From an uncultured Clostridia bacterium (GTDB taxonomy: Bacteria; Bacillota; Clostridia; Oscillospirales; Acutalibacteraceae): a stretch of 64,000 nucleotides of DNA. A model generated the notes under the pieces. That model did no database searches. It was given only the letters and a program-made list of their open reading frames with translations, and was not told where the DNA came from. The first letter of the stretch is position 1. Every line of letters starts with the position of its first letter. The position numbers and the translations under genes are program-made. Positions 7,622 to 16,829 of the stretch are shown in pieces. The DNA is taken from positions 1 to 64,000 of the forward strand of contig CAMVTS010000002.1 of assembly GCA_947170465.1 (NCBI GenBank), read 5' to 3'.

Positions 7622-10600
7622 ATGTCAGACGTAATCAGAATTTTTGTAGAAAAGCGTGACGGTTTCAACGTTGTCGCCAAGCAGACGCTTTGGGACATTC
7701 GTCACAACCTGGGTATGCGCTCTGTCACCGACCTGCGCTATATCGTACGCTACGATATCGAGGGGCTGACAAAGGAAGAATATGACGAGGCGAAGGGCAT
7801 CGTGCTCTCAGAGCCGAACGCCGACGTTATCTATGAGGAAACCCTTCCGGTAGAGGACGGCTGGCGTGTGTTCGCAATGGAATATCTGCCCGGTCAGTAC
7901 GACCAGCGCGGCGACTCCGCTGAGCAGTGCGTACAGCTTTTGACGCAGGGTGAGCGTTGCAAGGTGCTCACCGCCAGAGTGATTGCCCTCAAGGGCGACA
8001 TCACCGACGAAGAACTCAAAAAGGTAGAGGATTACCTGATTAACCCGGTAGAGAGCCGCCTTGCTTCTCTTGAAAAGCCCAAGACGCTCGACATGGAAAC
8101 TCCTGTTCCCGAAAACGTGAAGCGCGTGGAAGGCTTTATCAGCTGGAACGACGAGGAAATGGCGCAGTATTACGGCACCATGGGCTTTGCCATGACGCTT
8201 GACGATCTCAAATTCTGCCGCGACTATTTCCGCGACACCGAACACCGCGACCCCAGCGTGACCGAGCTGCGCGTCATTGATACCTACTGGTCCGACCACT
8301 GCCGTCACACCACCTTCCTCACTCGTCTGAGCGAGGTGGAGATTGAGCAGGCAGCGCTGGGCAGCGTCATTGAGGACGCGCTCAGGGAGTATTACGCCAC
8401 CCGTGACGAGGTGTACGGAAAGGATACCGACCGCATTGTTTCCCTCATGGACATGGCGCTCATGGGCATGAAATCCCTGAAAAAGAAGGGCATGATTCCC
8501 GACCTCGACGAGAGCGACGAGATTAACGCCTGCTCCATTGAGGTTCCCGTTACCATCGACGGCAAGACCGAGCAGTGGCTGGTGCAGTTCAAGAACGAAA
8601 CCCACAACCATCCCACCGAGATTGAACCCTTCGGCGGCGCGGCGACCTGCTTAGGCGGCGCTATCCGCGATCCGCTGTCCGGCAGAGCCTACGTTTATCA
8701 GGCAATGCGCGTGACCGGCTCCGGCGACCCGACCATTCCCTTCAAGGATACCATGCACGGCAAGCTGCCCTCCCGGAAAATCACCACCGGCGCGGCGAAC
8801 GGCTATTCCTCCTACGGCAACCAGATTGGTCTGGCAACCGGACAGGTCGTGGAGCTCTATGACCAGGGATATGTCGCGAAGCGCATGGAAATCGGCGCGG
8901 TTATCGGCGCTTCTCCCAAGGAGAACGTTATCCGTGAAGTGCCCATGCCCGACGATGTGATTGTCCTCCTCGGCGGCAGAACCGGACGTGACGGCTGCGG
9001 CGGCGCAACCGGTTCCTCCAAAGCGCACACCGAAAGCTCCATTGAGACCTGTGGCGCGGAGGTACAAAAGGGTAATCCGCCGACAGAGCGCAAGATTCAG
9101 CGCTTGTTCCGCAATCCCAAGGTTGCCAAGCTGATTAAGCGCTGCAACGACTTCGGTGCTGGCGGCGTCTGCGTCGCTATCGGCGAGCTTGCCGACGGTC
9201 TGAAGGTTGATCTCGATAAGGTGACCAAAAAATACGACGGTCTGGACGGCACGGAGCTGGCTATCTCCGAGTCCCAGGAAAGAATGGCTGTCGTTCTCGA
9301 TAAAGAAGATGTCGCCGCCTTCATTGCCGAGGCGGAAAAGGAAAATCTCGAAGCGACCGCTGTGGCGGTCGTCACCGAGAGTCCGCGTCTGACCATGAAC
9401 TGGAGAGGCGACACGATTGTCGACCTCAGCCGCGCGTTTTTGAACACCAACGGCGTTACCCAGGTGGCAAAGGCGTATATCACCGCTCCCAAGGCGGAGG
9501 ATTGCTACCGCGAGAGCTGTCCGGAAGCGCTGAAGAACCTTCCTTTCGCGGAGGCTGTCGGCGCGAATATGGGCAGACTGGAGGTCTGCTCACAGATTGG
9601 TCTGTCAGAGCGCTTTGACGCTTCCATCGGCGCGGCGACGGTTATCATGCCCTTCGGCGGCAAAACGCAGCTCACGCCGCAGGAGGCGATGGCGGCAAAG
9701 ATTCCGCTGGAGAAGGGCGAGACCGATGACGCGACTGCCATGAGCTACGGTTTCATTCCCGGCGTATCACGCTGGAGTCCCTTCCACGGCTCCGCTTATG
9801 CCGTGGTGGAATCCACCTCCAAGCTGCTCGCAATCGGCGCAAATCCGCTGACCGCCAGACTGACCTTCCAGGAATATTTTGAAAGACTCAACGATGTTCC
9901 CTCACGCTGGGGCAAGCCTGCCGCCGCACTGCTTGGCGCCATGCAGGCGCAGCTCCGTCTGGGATTGCCCTCAATCGGCGGCAAGGACAGCATGTCCGGC
10001 TCCTTTGAGGATATCGACGTACCGCCGACGCTCGTCAGTTTTGCCGTTGCCATGACAAAGGCGAGTAAGACCATCTCCGCGGAATTTAAGAAATCCGGCT
10101 CCAAGGTGCTTTATGTGCCTGTGCCGGAGAATAAAGCCACCCTCATGCCCGAATGGGACAAGCTGATCGCCATGTACAAGGCAGTCTATGCGCTCATGGA
10201 GCAGGGCAAGGTGCTCTCCGCTTCCGTCGTCAAGGAAGGCGGCGCTGCGGCAAGCGTCTGCAAGGCGTGCTTCGGCAACCGCTTTGGCTTCCGCTTCACC
10301 AAGGAGCTCACCAATACCGAGCTGTTCGCGCCGCTCTCCGGCTCGCTCGTGCTCGAGCTTGCCGACGGCGCAGCGCTGGATGAAAGTGTGCTTTCCTACG
10401 ACCTCGGTACCGTGACCGACGACGCCATGATTACCATGGGCGACAGCGCCGTATCTCTCGATGGAGTGCTCGAAAAATGGACGGCGCCGCTGGAAAAAGT
10501 ATTCCCGACGCAGGCGGAATGTCCCGCTGTTGAGGTTGATGTACCGCTCTATACTGAGCGCAGTCAGGCTTCGCCGGTTATCAAGACAGCCAAGCCGAAG

Positions 10601-11389
10601 GTATTCATTCCGGTATTCCCCGGCACCAACTGCGAGGTCGATACCGCCAGAGCCTTTGAAAAGGCAGGCGCAGAGGTCGAAATGCTGATAGTCAAGAACC
10701 TGACGCAGAGCGGCATTGAGGAAACCATCGAGCGCATGGAGCAGCTTATCCGTCAGTCGCAGATGATTATGCTGCCCGGCGGCTTCTCCGGCGGTGACGA
10801 GCCTGACGGCTCCGGCAAGTTTATCGCCACCACCTTCCGCAATCCGCGTATTTCCGAGGCGGTCAGCGATTTGCTGAACAACCGCGACGGTCTCATGCTC
10901 GGTATCTGCAACGGCTTCCAGGCTTTGATTAAGCTCGGTCTGGTGCCCTTCGGCGAAATCCGTCCGCTCAAGCCCACCGACCCGACCTTGACCTTCAACA
11001 CCGTTGGCAGACATATCTCTCACATGGCATACACCAGAGTTACCTCTGTCAAGTCTCCGTGGTTCTCCGGCGTAAATGCCGGCGACGTGTTCGCCATTCC
11101 GGTTTCGCACGGCGAAGGCAGATTTATGGCTGACCTTGAAACCGTCAGACAGCTCGCCGACAACGGTCAGATTGCCACCCAGTATGTTGACCTCAGCGGC
11201 AAGCCCAGCGACGAGATCGCCTACAACGTCAACGGCTCTGTTTGCGCGATTGAGGGTATCACCTCACCAGACGGCAGAGTCCTCGGCAAGATGGGACACA
11301 GCGAAAGAAAGGGCGAAAACCTATATAAAAATGTTCCGTTTGAGAAAGACCAGAAAATCTTTGAAAGCGGCGTAAAATACTTCAAGTAA
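7622..11389 (+). CDS. purL: Phosphoribosylformylglycinamidine synthase (long single-chain PurL)
   Basis: This enzyme makes formylglycinamidine ribonucleotide from FGAR, glutamine and ATP, the fourth step of purine synthesis. At 1255 residues it is the fused form: N-terminal PurS-like domain, two AIR-synthase-type ATP domains (TYWSDHCRHT and FKNETHNHPTEIEPFGGAAT are hallmark motifs) and a C-terminal class I glutamine amidotransferase domain. The latter has PGGFSGGDE, the nucleophile Cys in LGICNGFQAL, and a His/Glu in SHGEGRF. Many Firmicutes instead carry separate purS, purQ and purL. A perfect AGGAGG at 7608-7613 fixes the start at 7622 rather than the ATG 24 bases upstream. The gene stands alone with a terminator at 11396; no other pur gene is nearby. 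Confidence 0.97.
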   Translation: MSDVIRIFVEKRDGFNVVAKQTLWDIRHNLGMRSVTDLRYIVRYDIEGLTKEEYDEAKGIVLSEPNADVIYEETLPVEDGWRVFAMEYLPGQYDQRGDSAEQCVQLLTQGERCKVLTARVIALKGDITDEELKKVEDYLINPVESRLASLEKPKTLDMETPVPENVKRVEGFISWNDEEMAQYYGTMGFAMTLDDLKFCRDYFRDTEHRDPSVTELRVIDTYWSDHCRHTTFLTRLSEVEIEQAALGSVIEDALREYYATRDEVYGKDTDRIVSLMDMALMGMKSLKKKGMIPDLDESDEINACSIEVPVTIDGKTEQWLVQFKNETHNHPTEIEPFGGAATCLGGAIRDPLSGRAYVYQAMRVTGSGDPTIPFKDTMHGKLPSRKITTGAANGYSSYGNQIGLATGQVVELYDQGYVAKRMEIGAVIGASPKENVIREVPMPDDVIVLLGGRTGRDGCGGATGSSKAHTESSIETCGAEVQKGNPPTERKIQRLFRNPKVAKLIKRCNDFGAGGVCVAIGELADGLKVDLDKVTKKYDGLDGTELAISESQERMAVVLDKEDVAAFIAEAEKENLEATAVAVVTESPRLTMNWRGDTIVDLSRAFLNTNGVTQVAKAYITAPKAEDCYRESCPEALKNLPFAEAVGANMGRLEVCSQIGLSERFDASIGAATVIMPFGGKTQLTPQEAMAAKIPLEKGETDDATAMSYGFIPGVSRWSPFHGSAYAVVESTSKLLAIGANPLTARLTFQEYFERLNDVPSRWGKPAAALLGAMQAQLRLGLPSIGGKDSMSGSFEDIDVPPTLVSFAVAMTKASKTISAEFKKSGSKVLYVPVPENKATLMPEWDKLIAMYKAVYALMEQGKVLSASVVKEGGAAASVCKACFGNRFGFRFTKELTNTELFAPLSGSLVLELADGAALDESVLSYDLGTVTDDAMITMGDSAVSLDGVLEKWTAPLEKVFPTQAECPAVEVDVPLYTERSQASPVIKTAKPKVFIPVFPGTNCEVDTARAFEKAGAEVEMLIVKNLTQSGIEETIERMEQLIRQSQMIMLPGGFSGGDEPDGSGKFIATTFRNPRISEAVSDLLNNRDGLMLGICNGFQALIKLGLVPFGEIRPLKPTDPTLTFNTVGRHISHMAYTRVTSVKSPWFSGVNAGDVFAIPVSHGEGRFMADLETVRQLADNGQIATQYVDLSGKPSDEIAYNVNGSVCAIEGITSPDGRVLGKMGHSERKGENLYKNVPFEKDQKIFESGVKYFK

Positions 11390-11395
11390 TAATGG

Positions 11396-11424
11396 ACGGG
11401 CAGTCGAGTGACTGCCCGTTTTTA
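11396..11424 (+). terminator. Intrinsic terminator after purL
   Basis: A perfect 10-bp stem (ACGGGCAGTC, 11396-11405 with 11410-11419) with a GAGT loop is followed by TTTTTAT. Confidence 0.9.
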
Positions 11425-11527
11425 TGCTTAGTAAACAAAAATAGAATATGCTTATTGTGAAAATACACCAATAAATCATCTTCTCTCAATCAAATTTATC
11501 GTTTGCGACAAAGTTACCGCGCAGTTG

Positions 11528-11556
11528 TTGACAGTGATAGATATTTGCTATATAAT
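11528..11556 (+). promoter_or_regulatory. Consensus promoter of the zinc-ribbon protein gene
   Basis: TTGACA (11528-11533), 17 bases, TATAAT (11551-11556): an exact match to the sigma-A consensus with optimal spacing, predicting strong expression. Confidence 0.88.
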
Positions 11557-11604
11557 TTGATAGCCAATAAACAAAATAATTTTGTTGTAAAAAGGAGAAG
11601 AACA

Positions 11605-12183
11605 ATGGCTTTTTGTAAAAATTGCGGACAGCAGATGAATGACGACGCGGTATTCTGCGCGAACTGCGGTACACCGGTTGAAGGCGCCGCTCAACAGCAG
11701 GCGCCCCAGCAGCAGGCACCCCAGCAGCAGGCGCCCCAGCAGCAGGTGCCCGTCAATCCCCAGGTAATGGGTCCCGAGGCTGACGTTCAGCAGAACAGAG
11801 GTATTGCATGGCTTTCATACGTCGGCTTGCTTTTCCTCATTCCTCTCTTTGTGAGAAAGGCTTCGGCATACTGCCAGTATCACGTCAAACAGGGCGCTAC
11901 CCTCTTTGCCTGCGATGTCGCTTACTTCATCGCTAAGTCCATCATTCTGGCGATTATCGACGCGATTATCCCCGGCGAGAGATATTTTGGTTTTGTATTC
12001 CACAGCGGCGTTTATAATGTATTCAATGTCATATTCAATCTCGGCGCCATCTTCTTTGTCGTCCTGATGATTATCGGTATCGTCAACGCTGCTTCCGGCA
12101 AGATGAAGGAGCTGCCTCTCATCGGCAAGATTCCCTTTATCGCAAACCTGATGGACAAAATTTACGCTGCTCTCAATAAATAA
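11605..12183 (+). CDS. Zinc-ribbon membrane protein with DUF4870/Tic20-like domain
   Basis: A 193-residue protein. Residues 4-22 form a zinc ribbon (CKNCGQQMNDDAVFCANCG). Residues 30-49 are a PQQQA tandem repeat that probably acts as a flexible linker. The rest is hydrophobic with about three membrane segments and the motif YCQYHVKQGATLF, then GKMKELPLIGKIP, as in DUF4870/Tic20-like proteins. The role of this family in bacteria is unknown. AGGAGAAG before the ATG at 11605 and an exact-consensus promoter fix the start; longer frames beginning near 11503 precede the promoter's -10 box and are excluded. The gene is monocistronic. Confidence 0.85.
   Translation: MAFCKNCGQQMNDDAVFCANCGTPVEGAAQQQAPQQQAPQQQAPQQQVPVNPQVMGPEADVQQNRGIAWLSYVGLLFLIPLFVRKASAYCQYHVKQGATLFACDVAYFIAKSIILAIIDAIIPGERYFGFVFHSGVYNVFNVIFNLGAIFFVVLMIIGIVNAASGKMKELPLIGKIPFIANLMDKIYAALNK
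11692..11751 (+). repeat. Four 15-bp in-frame tandem repeats
   Basis: Four units of CAGCAGCAGGCGCCC type encode QQQAP repeats. Units differ at one or two bases. Such Gln/Pro repeats vary in number between strains by slippage. Confidence 0.9.
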
Positions 12184-12196
12184 TCAAAACTCAAAA

Positions 12197-12232
12197 AAAG
12201 GTAGGATTCAGTGATGCTGAACCCTACCTTTT
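12197..12232. terminator. Bidirectional terminator
   Basis: A 15-bp stem with one mismatch (12197-12211 with 12217-12232) and T runs on both sides lies between the convergent zinc-ribbon and GH13 genes. Confidence 0.85.
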
Positions 12233-12238
12233 AATTTT

Positions 12239-14326
12239 TTACCAGATTTTTTCCGCAACCAAGGTCACAACGGTTCTGCCTTTCATGCGGATTTTGCGGT
12301 CGTAAACCAGGATGTGGTCATACTCGGCAATCACCTTGTCGGCAGGTCTGCCGGTATCGACATACAGCCTCCAGACATAGCCGGTCGGCAGTCCGGGCAG
12401 TTCAACGTCCACGTCCTCCCAGTAGGCGTTAATCGCGAAGTAGACAATCTCGTCGAGATTGGGAATATCCCTCGAAGCGCCTGCGTACATCACCGCTACC
12501 ATACGCGAATGGGGATGGAAGTCAGTTTTCCACGGCAGGTTGCTGTGGATACTCTCCGGCGGGAAGGTGCAGGTACTCGCCTTGACGTTGCGCGTGATGA
12601 CGCGGAAACGCTTGCGGAAGGCAATCATATATTTGAAGAACTCAAATACGTCGTTATATTTTTCTTTTCTGCTCCAGTCAAGCCAGGAGGTGATGTTATC
12701 CTGACAGTAGGCGTTGTTGTTGCCGAACTGGGTGTTGCAGAATTCGTCGCCGGCGAGGAAGAGCGCCGGGCCGCGGCTGCACATCAGCGTCGCAAAGGCG
12801 TTTTTAATCATCTTGACGCGCAGCGTGTTGATATAATCATCGCTGGTTTCGCCTTCAAAGCCGCAGTTCCAGCTGTTGTTGTCGTTGGCGCCGTCGGTAT
12901 TGTCCCAGCCGTTGAGGAAGTTGTGCTTCTCGTTGTAGGCGTACATGTCGTAGAGCGTAAAGCCGTCGTGACAGGTCAGGAAGTTGACGGAGGCGCTGCT
13001 GCCGCGGTAGGACGGGTCGTAAAGGTCTTTTGAACCGGTCAGGCGGTGCGCAGCCGCCCATGCGAGACCGCCGTCACCCTTGAGAAAACGGCGCAAATCG
13101 TCGCGGTACTTGCCGTTCCATTCCGCCCAGCGGTTCCAGCTCGGAAAGCTGCCGACCTGGTACAGACCGCCAGCGTCCCATGCCTCGGCAATCAGCTTGG
13201 TGTCGCCCAGAATCGGGTCGAAGGCAAGGCTTTTGAGCAGCGGCGGCTGATCCATCGGCGTACCGTCCTCGTTGCGTCCCAGAATGGAGGCGAGGTCAAA
13301 GCGGAAGCCGTCGATTTTATATTCCGTGACCCAGTAGCGCAGACAGTGCTTGATGAAGTCACGCACAATCGGGTGGTTGCAGTTGAGCACGTTGCCGCAG
13401 CCGCTGAAATTATAGTATTTGCCGTCGGGCGTGAGCATATAGTAGATATTGTTGTCCAGTCCCTTGAAGGAGAAGAACGGTCCGAGCTCGTTGCCCTCGG
13501 CGGTATGGTTGAACACAACGTCCAGAATGACCTCAATGCCGTTGGACTTGAGGTCGCGGATGAGTTTTTTCAACTCCGTACCCTCGCGGTGATGGCGGTG
13601 GTTGGATTCGTAGCTGGTATTCGGCGCAAAGAAACAGACGGTGTTGTAGCCCCAGTAGTCGTAGAGCTGTTCGCCGTTGAAATTGCGGTAGGAGCCCATC
13701 TCGTCAAACTCAAAAATCGGCATGAGCTCAACGGCGTTGATGCCCAGCTCCTTAAGATAGGGTATCTTCTCGCGGATACCCTCAAAGGTGCCGCGGTGCT
13801 TGACGCCGGAGGATTCGTCCTGGGTAAAGCCCCTGACGTGCAGCTCATAGATAATCAGCTCCTCCATCGGAATGGAGGGCGCCTTGAAGTTGCCCCAGTC
13901 GTAGTCGTTAAAGACGACGCGCGCCTTATAGACGCACTGGTCGGGCTGGCGCACACCCCAGCCGCTCTGACCGGTGACCGCCTTGGCGTAGGGGTCAAGG
14001 ATATATTTGCTTTTGTCAAAAATCAAGCCTTTTTTCGGATCGGAGGGACCGTCGATGGAGTAGGCGTATTCAAACTTGTCAATCTCCAGTCCAAAAACAA
14101 TCATGGAGTAGGTATTGCCGACGCGGAAAGAATCCGGAAACGGGATCCGCGCGTAGGGAACCCTGGCGCCGGGATAAAACAGCAGCAGGGTACAGGAAGT
14201 CGCTCCAAAGGAGCTGATGGTAAAATTCACGCCGCCTCTGACGGTAGTAGCGCCGTCTACGTCATAGTGACCGGGACGGACGCGGAAGCCGGAAATCGTA
14301 TCGGTGGGCTTTAAGTCCCTAAGCAT
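12239..14326 (-). CDS. Glycogen debranching / isoamylase-type GH13 enzyme (GlgX-like)
   Basis: A 695-residue cytosolic glycoside hydrolase that cleaves alpha-1,6 branches of glycogen or related glucans. It has an N-terminal CBM48-like beta domain (residues 1-150), then the GH13 barrel with VILDVVFNHTAEG (region I), DGFRFDLASILG (region II, nucleophile Asp), LIAEAWDAGG (region III, acid Glu) and FLTCHDGFTLYD (region IV). The start is ATG 14326, with GAGGAG 7 bases upstream; the in-frame TTG at 14341 would include that ribosome site. No secretion signal is present. With the fbp and phosphohexomutase genes it fits carbohydrate storage. Confidence 0.92.
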   Translation of the reverse strand: MLRDLKPTDTISGFRVRPGHYDVDGATTVRGGVNFTISSFGATSCTLLLFYPGARVPYARIPFPDSFRVGNTYSMIVFGLEIDKFEYAYSIDGPSDPKKGLIFDKSKYILDPYAKAVTGQSGWGVRQPDQCVYKARVVFNDYDWGNFKAPSIPMEELIIYELHVRGFTQDESSGVKHRGTFEGIREKIPYLKELGINAVELMPIFEFDEMGSYRNFNGEQLYDYWGYNTVCFFAPNTSYESNHRHHREGTELKKLIRDLKSNGIEVILDVVFNHTAEGNELGPFFSFKGLDNNIYYMLTPDGKYYNFSGCGNVLNCNHPIVRDFIKHCLRYWVTEYKIDGFRFDLASILGRNEDGTPMDQPPLLKSLAFDPILGDTKLIAEAWDAGGLYQVGSFPSWNRWAEWNGKYRDDLRRFLKGDGGLAWAAAHRLTGSKDLYDPSYRGSSASVNFLTCHDGFTLYDMYAYNEKHNFLNGWDNTDGANDNNSWNCGFEGETSDDYINTLRVKMIKNAFATLMCSRGPALFLAGDEFCNTQFGNNNAYCQDNITSWLDWSRKEKYNDVFEFFKYMIAFRKRFRVITRNVKASTCTFPPESIHSNLPWKTDFHPHSRMVAVMYAGASRDIPNLDEIVYFAINAYWEDVDVELPGLPTGYVWRLYVDTGRPADKVIAEYDHILVYDRKIRMKGRTVVTLVAEKIW

Positions 14327-14502
14327 GTTAGCACTCCTCAAAATACGGTGATTATAACTATCATACCACTTTTGTTAGTATTTTTCAATAAAGATAACAA
14401 AAATTTTATCCCTAAAATTTATCTAACCCTACAATTAATGATGAGTTGCGCACAAAAAATGTTATTGTTCACTAATTTGTTGGAATACCTAAAAATTAGT
14501 TG

Positions 14503-14531
14503 TTGTGTTTATAAAAAACCTATGATATAAT
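14503..14531 (+). promoter_or_regulatory. Promoter of the sensory-hydrogenase operon
   Basis: TTGTGT (14503-14508), 17 bases, TATAAT (14526-14531) precede the DRTGG gene by 46 bases. Confidence 0.7.
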
Positions 14532-14577
14532 AAAAATGACCTAGTTTGTAAACCACTTTCAGAAAGGGTGCATCAAC

Positions 14578-14925
14578 ATGATTGTAAAAGATATTCTGGA
14601 TATTCTTGAGGGCGAAATCATCTGTGAGGGCGACCTCAACCAGGAAATCAAAACCGCCTGCGGCTCCGATATGATGAGTGACGTGCTGGCATTTGTAAAG
14701 GATCAGTCCGTCCTGCTGACCGGTCTGGTCAATCCCCAGGTAGTGCGTACCGCCGAGATGATGGACATGGCGTGCATCGTCTTTGTACGCGGCAAAATGC
14801 CGGACGAATCCATTATCAGACTGGCTGAAACAAGAGGCATAACCCTGATTAAGACCAGATTCAGAATGTTCACCGCCTGCGGTCTGCTGTACACCAACGG
14901 CCTGTCGGGAGGAACGAAGGTATGA
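14578..14925 (+). CDS. DRTGG domain protein 1
   Basis: A 115-residue single-domain protein of the DRTGG fold, named from a domain next to CBS pairs in phosphotransacetylases and pyrophosphatases and thought to sense a ligand. Diagnostic stretches are LEGEIICEGDLNQEIKTACGSDMMSDVLAF and the AEMMDMACIVFVRGK core (no more than half of each is needed to see the match). It opens the operon and its last codons overlap the ATPase gene start by 4 bases. In Thermotoga and many clostridia, DRTGG genes sit with [FeFe] hydrogenases, so a regulatory role is likely but untested. A second copy lies at 16830. Confidence 0.85.
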   Translation: MIVKDILDILEGEIICEGDLNQEIKTACGSDMMSDVLAFVKDQSVLLTGLVNPQVVRTAEMMDMACIVFVRGKMPDESIIRLAETRGITLIKTRFRMFTACGLLYTNGLSGGTKV

Positions 14926-15350
14926 GTAACGCGATTCATCTGCATTATGATGTGTCGGGTGAGGACTTCACGCGAGCCGGAGAAGCCAGCGGAGCCGTCA
15001 AAAAGACGCTTAAAAAGCTCGGCTACAATTCCGACGCGATACGCCGCGTTGCGATAGCCATGTATGAGGCGGAAATCAACATGGTGATTCATGCCGACGG
15101 CGGCTTTGTCGATATCGACATTTATCCCGACAGGGTAGAGGTGCTGCTCTCCGACCACGGTCCCGGCATTCCGGACGTGGAAAAGGCTATGCAGGAGGGC
15201 TTCTCAACTGCGCCCGACAATGTGCGCACCCTCGGCTTCGGCGCCGGCATGGGTTTGCCGAATATCAAGAAATACACCGACGACATGCGGATTGAAACCA
15301 CCATCGGCGTGGGAACGAACCTCTATCTCACCGTTATCGTCAACCAGTAA
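14922..15350 (+). CDS. GHKL ATPase protein (anti-sigma-factor/RsbT-like)
   Basis: A 142-residue single HATPase domain with the N box EAEINMVIHA (about residues 48-57), the G1 box SDHGPGIPD (about 78-86) and the G2 box LGFGAGMGLPNIKKY (about 106-120). The length and lack of a phosphoacceptor domain match the RsbW/RsbT switch kinases rather than a full histidine kinase. It overlaps the DRTGG gene by 4 bases, and the hydrogenase-like gene follows after 30 bases, so the three are probably co-translated. Its protein substrate is unknown; the neighbouring sensory hydrogenase is a candidate partner. Confidence 0.87.
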   Translation: MSNAIHLHYDVSGEDFTRAGEASGAVKKTLKKLGYNSDAIRRVAIAMYEAEINMVIHADGGFVDIDIYPDRVEVLLSDHGPGIPDVEKAMQEGFSTAPDNVRTLGFGAGMGLPNIKKYTDDMRIETTIGVGTNLYLTVIVNQ

Positions 15351-15380
15351 TAACCCCATCAGCAAAAGGGAGTCATTGAA

Positions 15381-16655
15381 ATGGGCAATTATTTCCATTC
15401 CGTTGAGCTCAATGCCGATATGTGCTGCGGCTGCACCAACTGTCTCAAGCGGTGTCCGACCGAGGCAATCCGCGTACACGGCGGCAAGGCAAGAATCTTG
15501 CCCGAAAGGTGCATCGACTGCGGCGAATGTATCCGCATCTGTCCGCATCACGCCAAACGGGCGCACAGTACGCCAATGGAAGAAACCAAGAAATACAAAT
15601 ATACCGTCGCGATACCGGCGCCGGCACTGTTCGGTCAGTTCAACGGACTGGACAATATTGATTTTGTGCTGACAGGGCTGAAAAAAATCGGCTTTGACGC
15701 GGTATTCGAGGTATCACGCGCGGCGGAGCTCGTCAGCGAGGCGACGCGCAAGCTGATAAAGGAAAACAAGCTGCAAAAGCCCATCATCAGCTCGGCGTGT
15801 CCGGCGGTGGTACGGCTGATTAAAATCCGTTTTCCGGAGCTGTGCCACAACGTCATGCCGCTGCTGGCGCCGATTGAGGTCGCCGCCAAAATCGCGCGCA
15901 AGGAAGCGATAGACCAGACCGGACTGTCTCCGGAGGAAATCGGCGTGTTCTTCATCACGCCCTGTCCGGCGAAGGTGACGGAAATCCATTCGCCGAACTA
16001 CGCGGAAAAATCCGAGGTTGACGGCGCGATTGCCATTTCCAAAATCTATCCGGAGCTTGCTCACGCCATGGATCATCTGGAGGAGGTCGAACCAATCGCG
16101 CAGTCAGGACTGCTCGGTATCGGCTGGGCGACATCCGGCGGAGAAGCCGCCGCCATGCTGGGTGACAAGTACCTTGCGGCGGACGGCATTGAGAACGTGA
16201 TAAACGTTCTGGAGGAGCTGGAGGACGAGCGTATCCGCGACGTGGAGTTCATCGAGCTCAACGCCTGTTCCGGCGGCTGCGTCGGCGGCGTGCTCACAGT
16301 CGAAAACGCCTATGTCGCGCAGGCGCGTATTCACAAGCTGCGCAAGTACCTGCCGGTGTCCCTCAACCATATCGGCAACCGCAATATAGATGAGATGATG
16401 TGGTCGGAGCAGCTGACCTTTGACGCGGATATTTTCCGTCTGGACGAGGACATCAATAAGGCGTTCGAGATGATGACCAAGATGGAGGAAATTCTCGAAG
16501 GGCTGCCCAAGCTCGACTGCGGCTCCTGCGGCGCGCCTACCTGCCGTGCCATGGCGGAGGATATCGTCCGCGGCAAGGCAAAGGAGACCGACTGTATCCA
16601 TAAATTAAAAGCAAAAATTCAAAACGTTTACGACCAGTTGAAGAATACGATATAG
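15381..16655 (+). CDS. Putative sensory-type [FeFe] hydrogenase (HydS-like, group D)
   Basis: A 424-residue iron-sulfur protein. Residues 15-57 hold two [4Fe-4S] motifs (CCGCTNCLKRCP, CIDCGECIRICP). The hydrogenase-like domain has a Cys set in positions matching an H-cluster: SSACP (Cys140), TPCPAK (Cys195) and NACSGGCVGG (Cys296, Cys300). The first loop reads SSACP where catalytic enzymes have TSC followed by C or S and P, so a conserved Cys is replaced by Ala; this change is described for putative sensory hydrogenases such as Thermotoga HydS. A C-terminal Cys cluster (about 389-414, CGSCGAPTC) may bind another cluster. It probably senses hydrogen or redox state rather than making H2 at high rate. 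Confidence 0.82.
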   Translation: MGNYFHSVELNADMCCGCTNCLKRCPTEAIRVHGGKARILPERCIDCGECIRICPHHAKRAHSTPMEETKKYKYTVAIPAPALFGQFNGLDNIDFVLTGLKKIGFDAVFEVSRAAELVSEATRKLIKENKLQKPIISSACPAVVRLIKIRFPELCHNVMPLLAPIEVAAKIARKEAIDQTGLSPEEIGVFFITPCPAKVTEIHSPNYAEKSEVDGAIAISKIYPELAHAMDHLEEVEPIAQSGLLGIGWATSGGEAAAMLGDKYLAADGIENVINVLEELEDERIRDVEFIELNACSGGCVGGVLTVENAYVAQARIHKLRKYLPVSLNHIGNRNIDEMMWSEQLTFDADIFRLDEDINKAFEMMTKMEEILEGLPKLDCGSCGAPTCRAMAEDIVRGKAKETDCIHKLKAKIQNVYDQLKNTI

Positions 16656-16774
16656 AGTTGATAGTTAATGTTAGTTGCGCCTGCGGCGCTGATAGAATCA
16701 ATAGGATTTGACGAAGGCAAAAGCTTGAATCCGTTTCTGCCCATTCAGCCGCCCTGATCAACTGACAACTACCT
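16656..16774. repeat. Possible MITE-like or decayed repeat element
   Basis: The gap inside the hydrogenase operon begins AGTTGATAGTTAATG and ends GATCAACTGACAACTA, imperfect inverted repeats about 110 bases apart. Inside are a GC-rich hairpin (GCGCCTGCGGCGC) and no reading frame. Tight spacing elsewhere in the operon makes this insert stand out. Its mobile origin is inferred from the terminal repeats only. Confidence 0.4.
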
Positions 16775-16829
16775 CCAAATGACAGTTTTAAGGAACAACA
16801 ATTACCACAACTACATAAGAAGGTGTTTT

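Noticed and set aside
14327..14341. TTG start for the GH13 gene at 14341
   Set aside because: The TTG is part of the GAGGAG ribosome site that serves the ATG at 14326.
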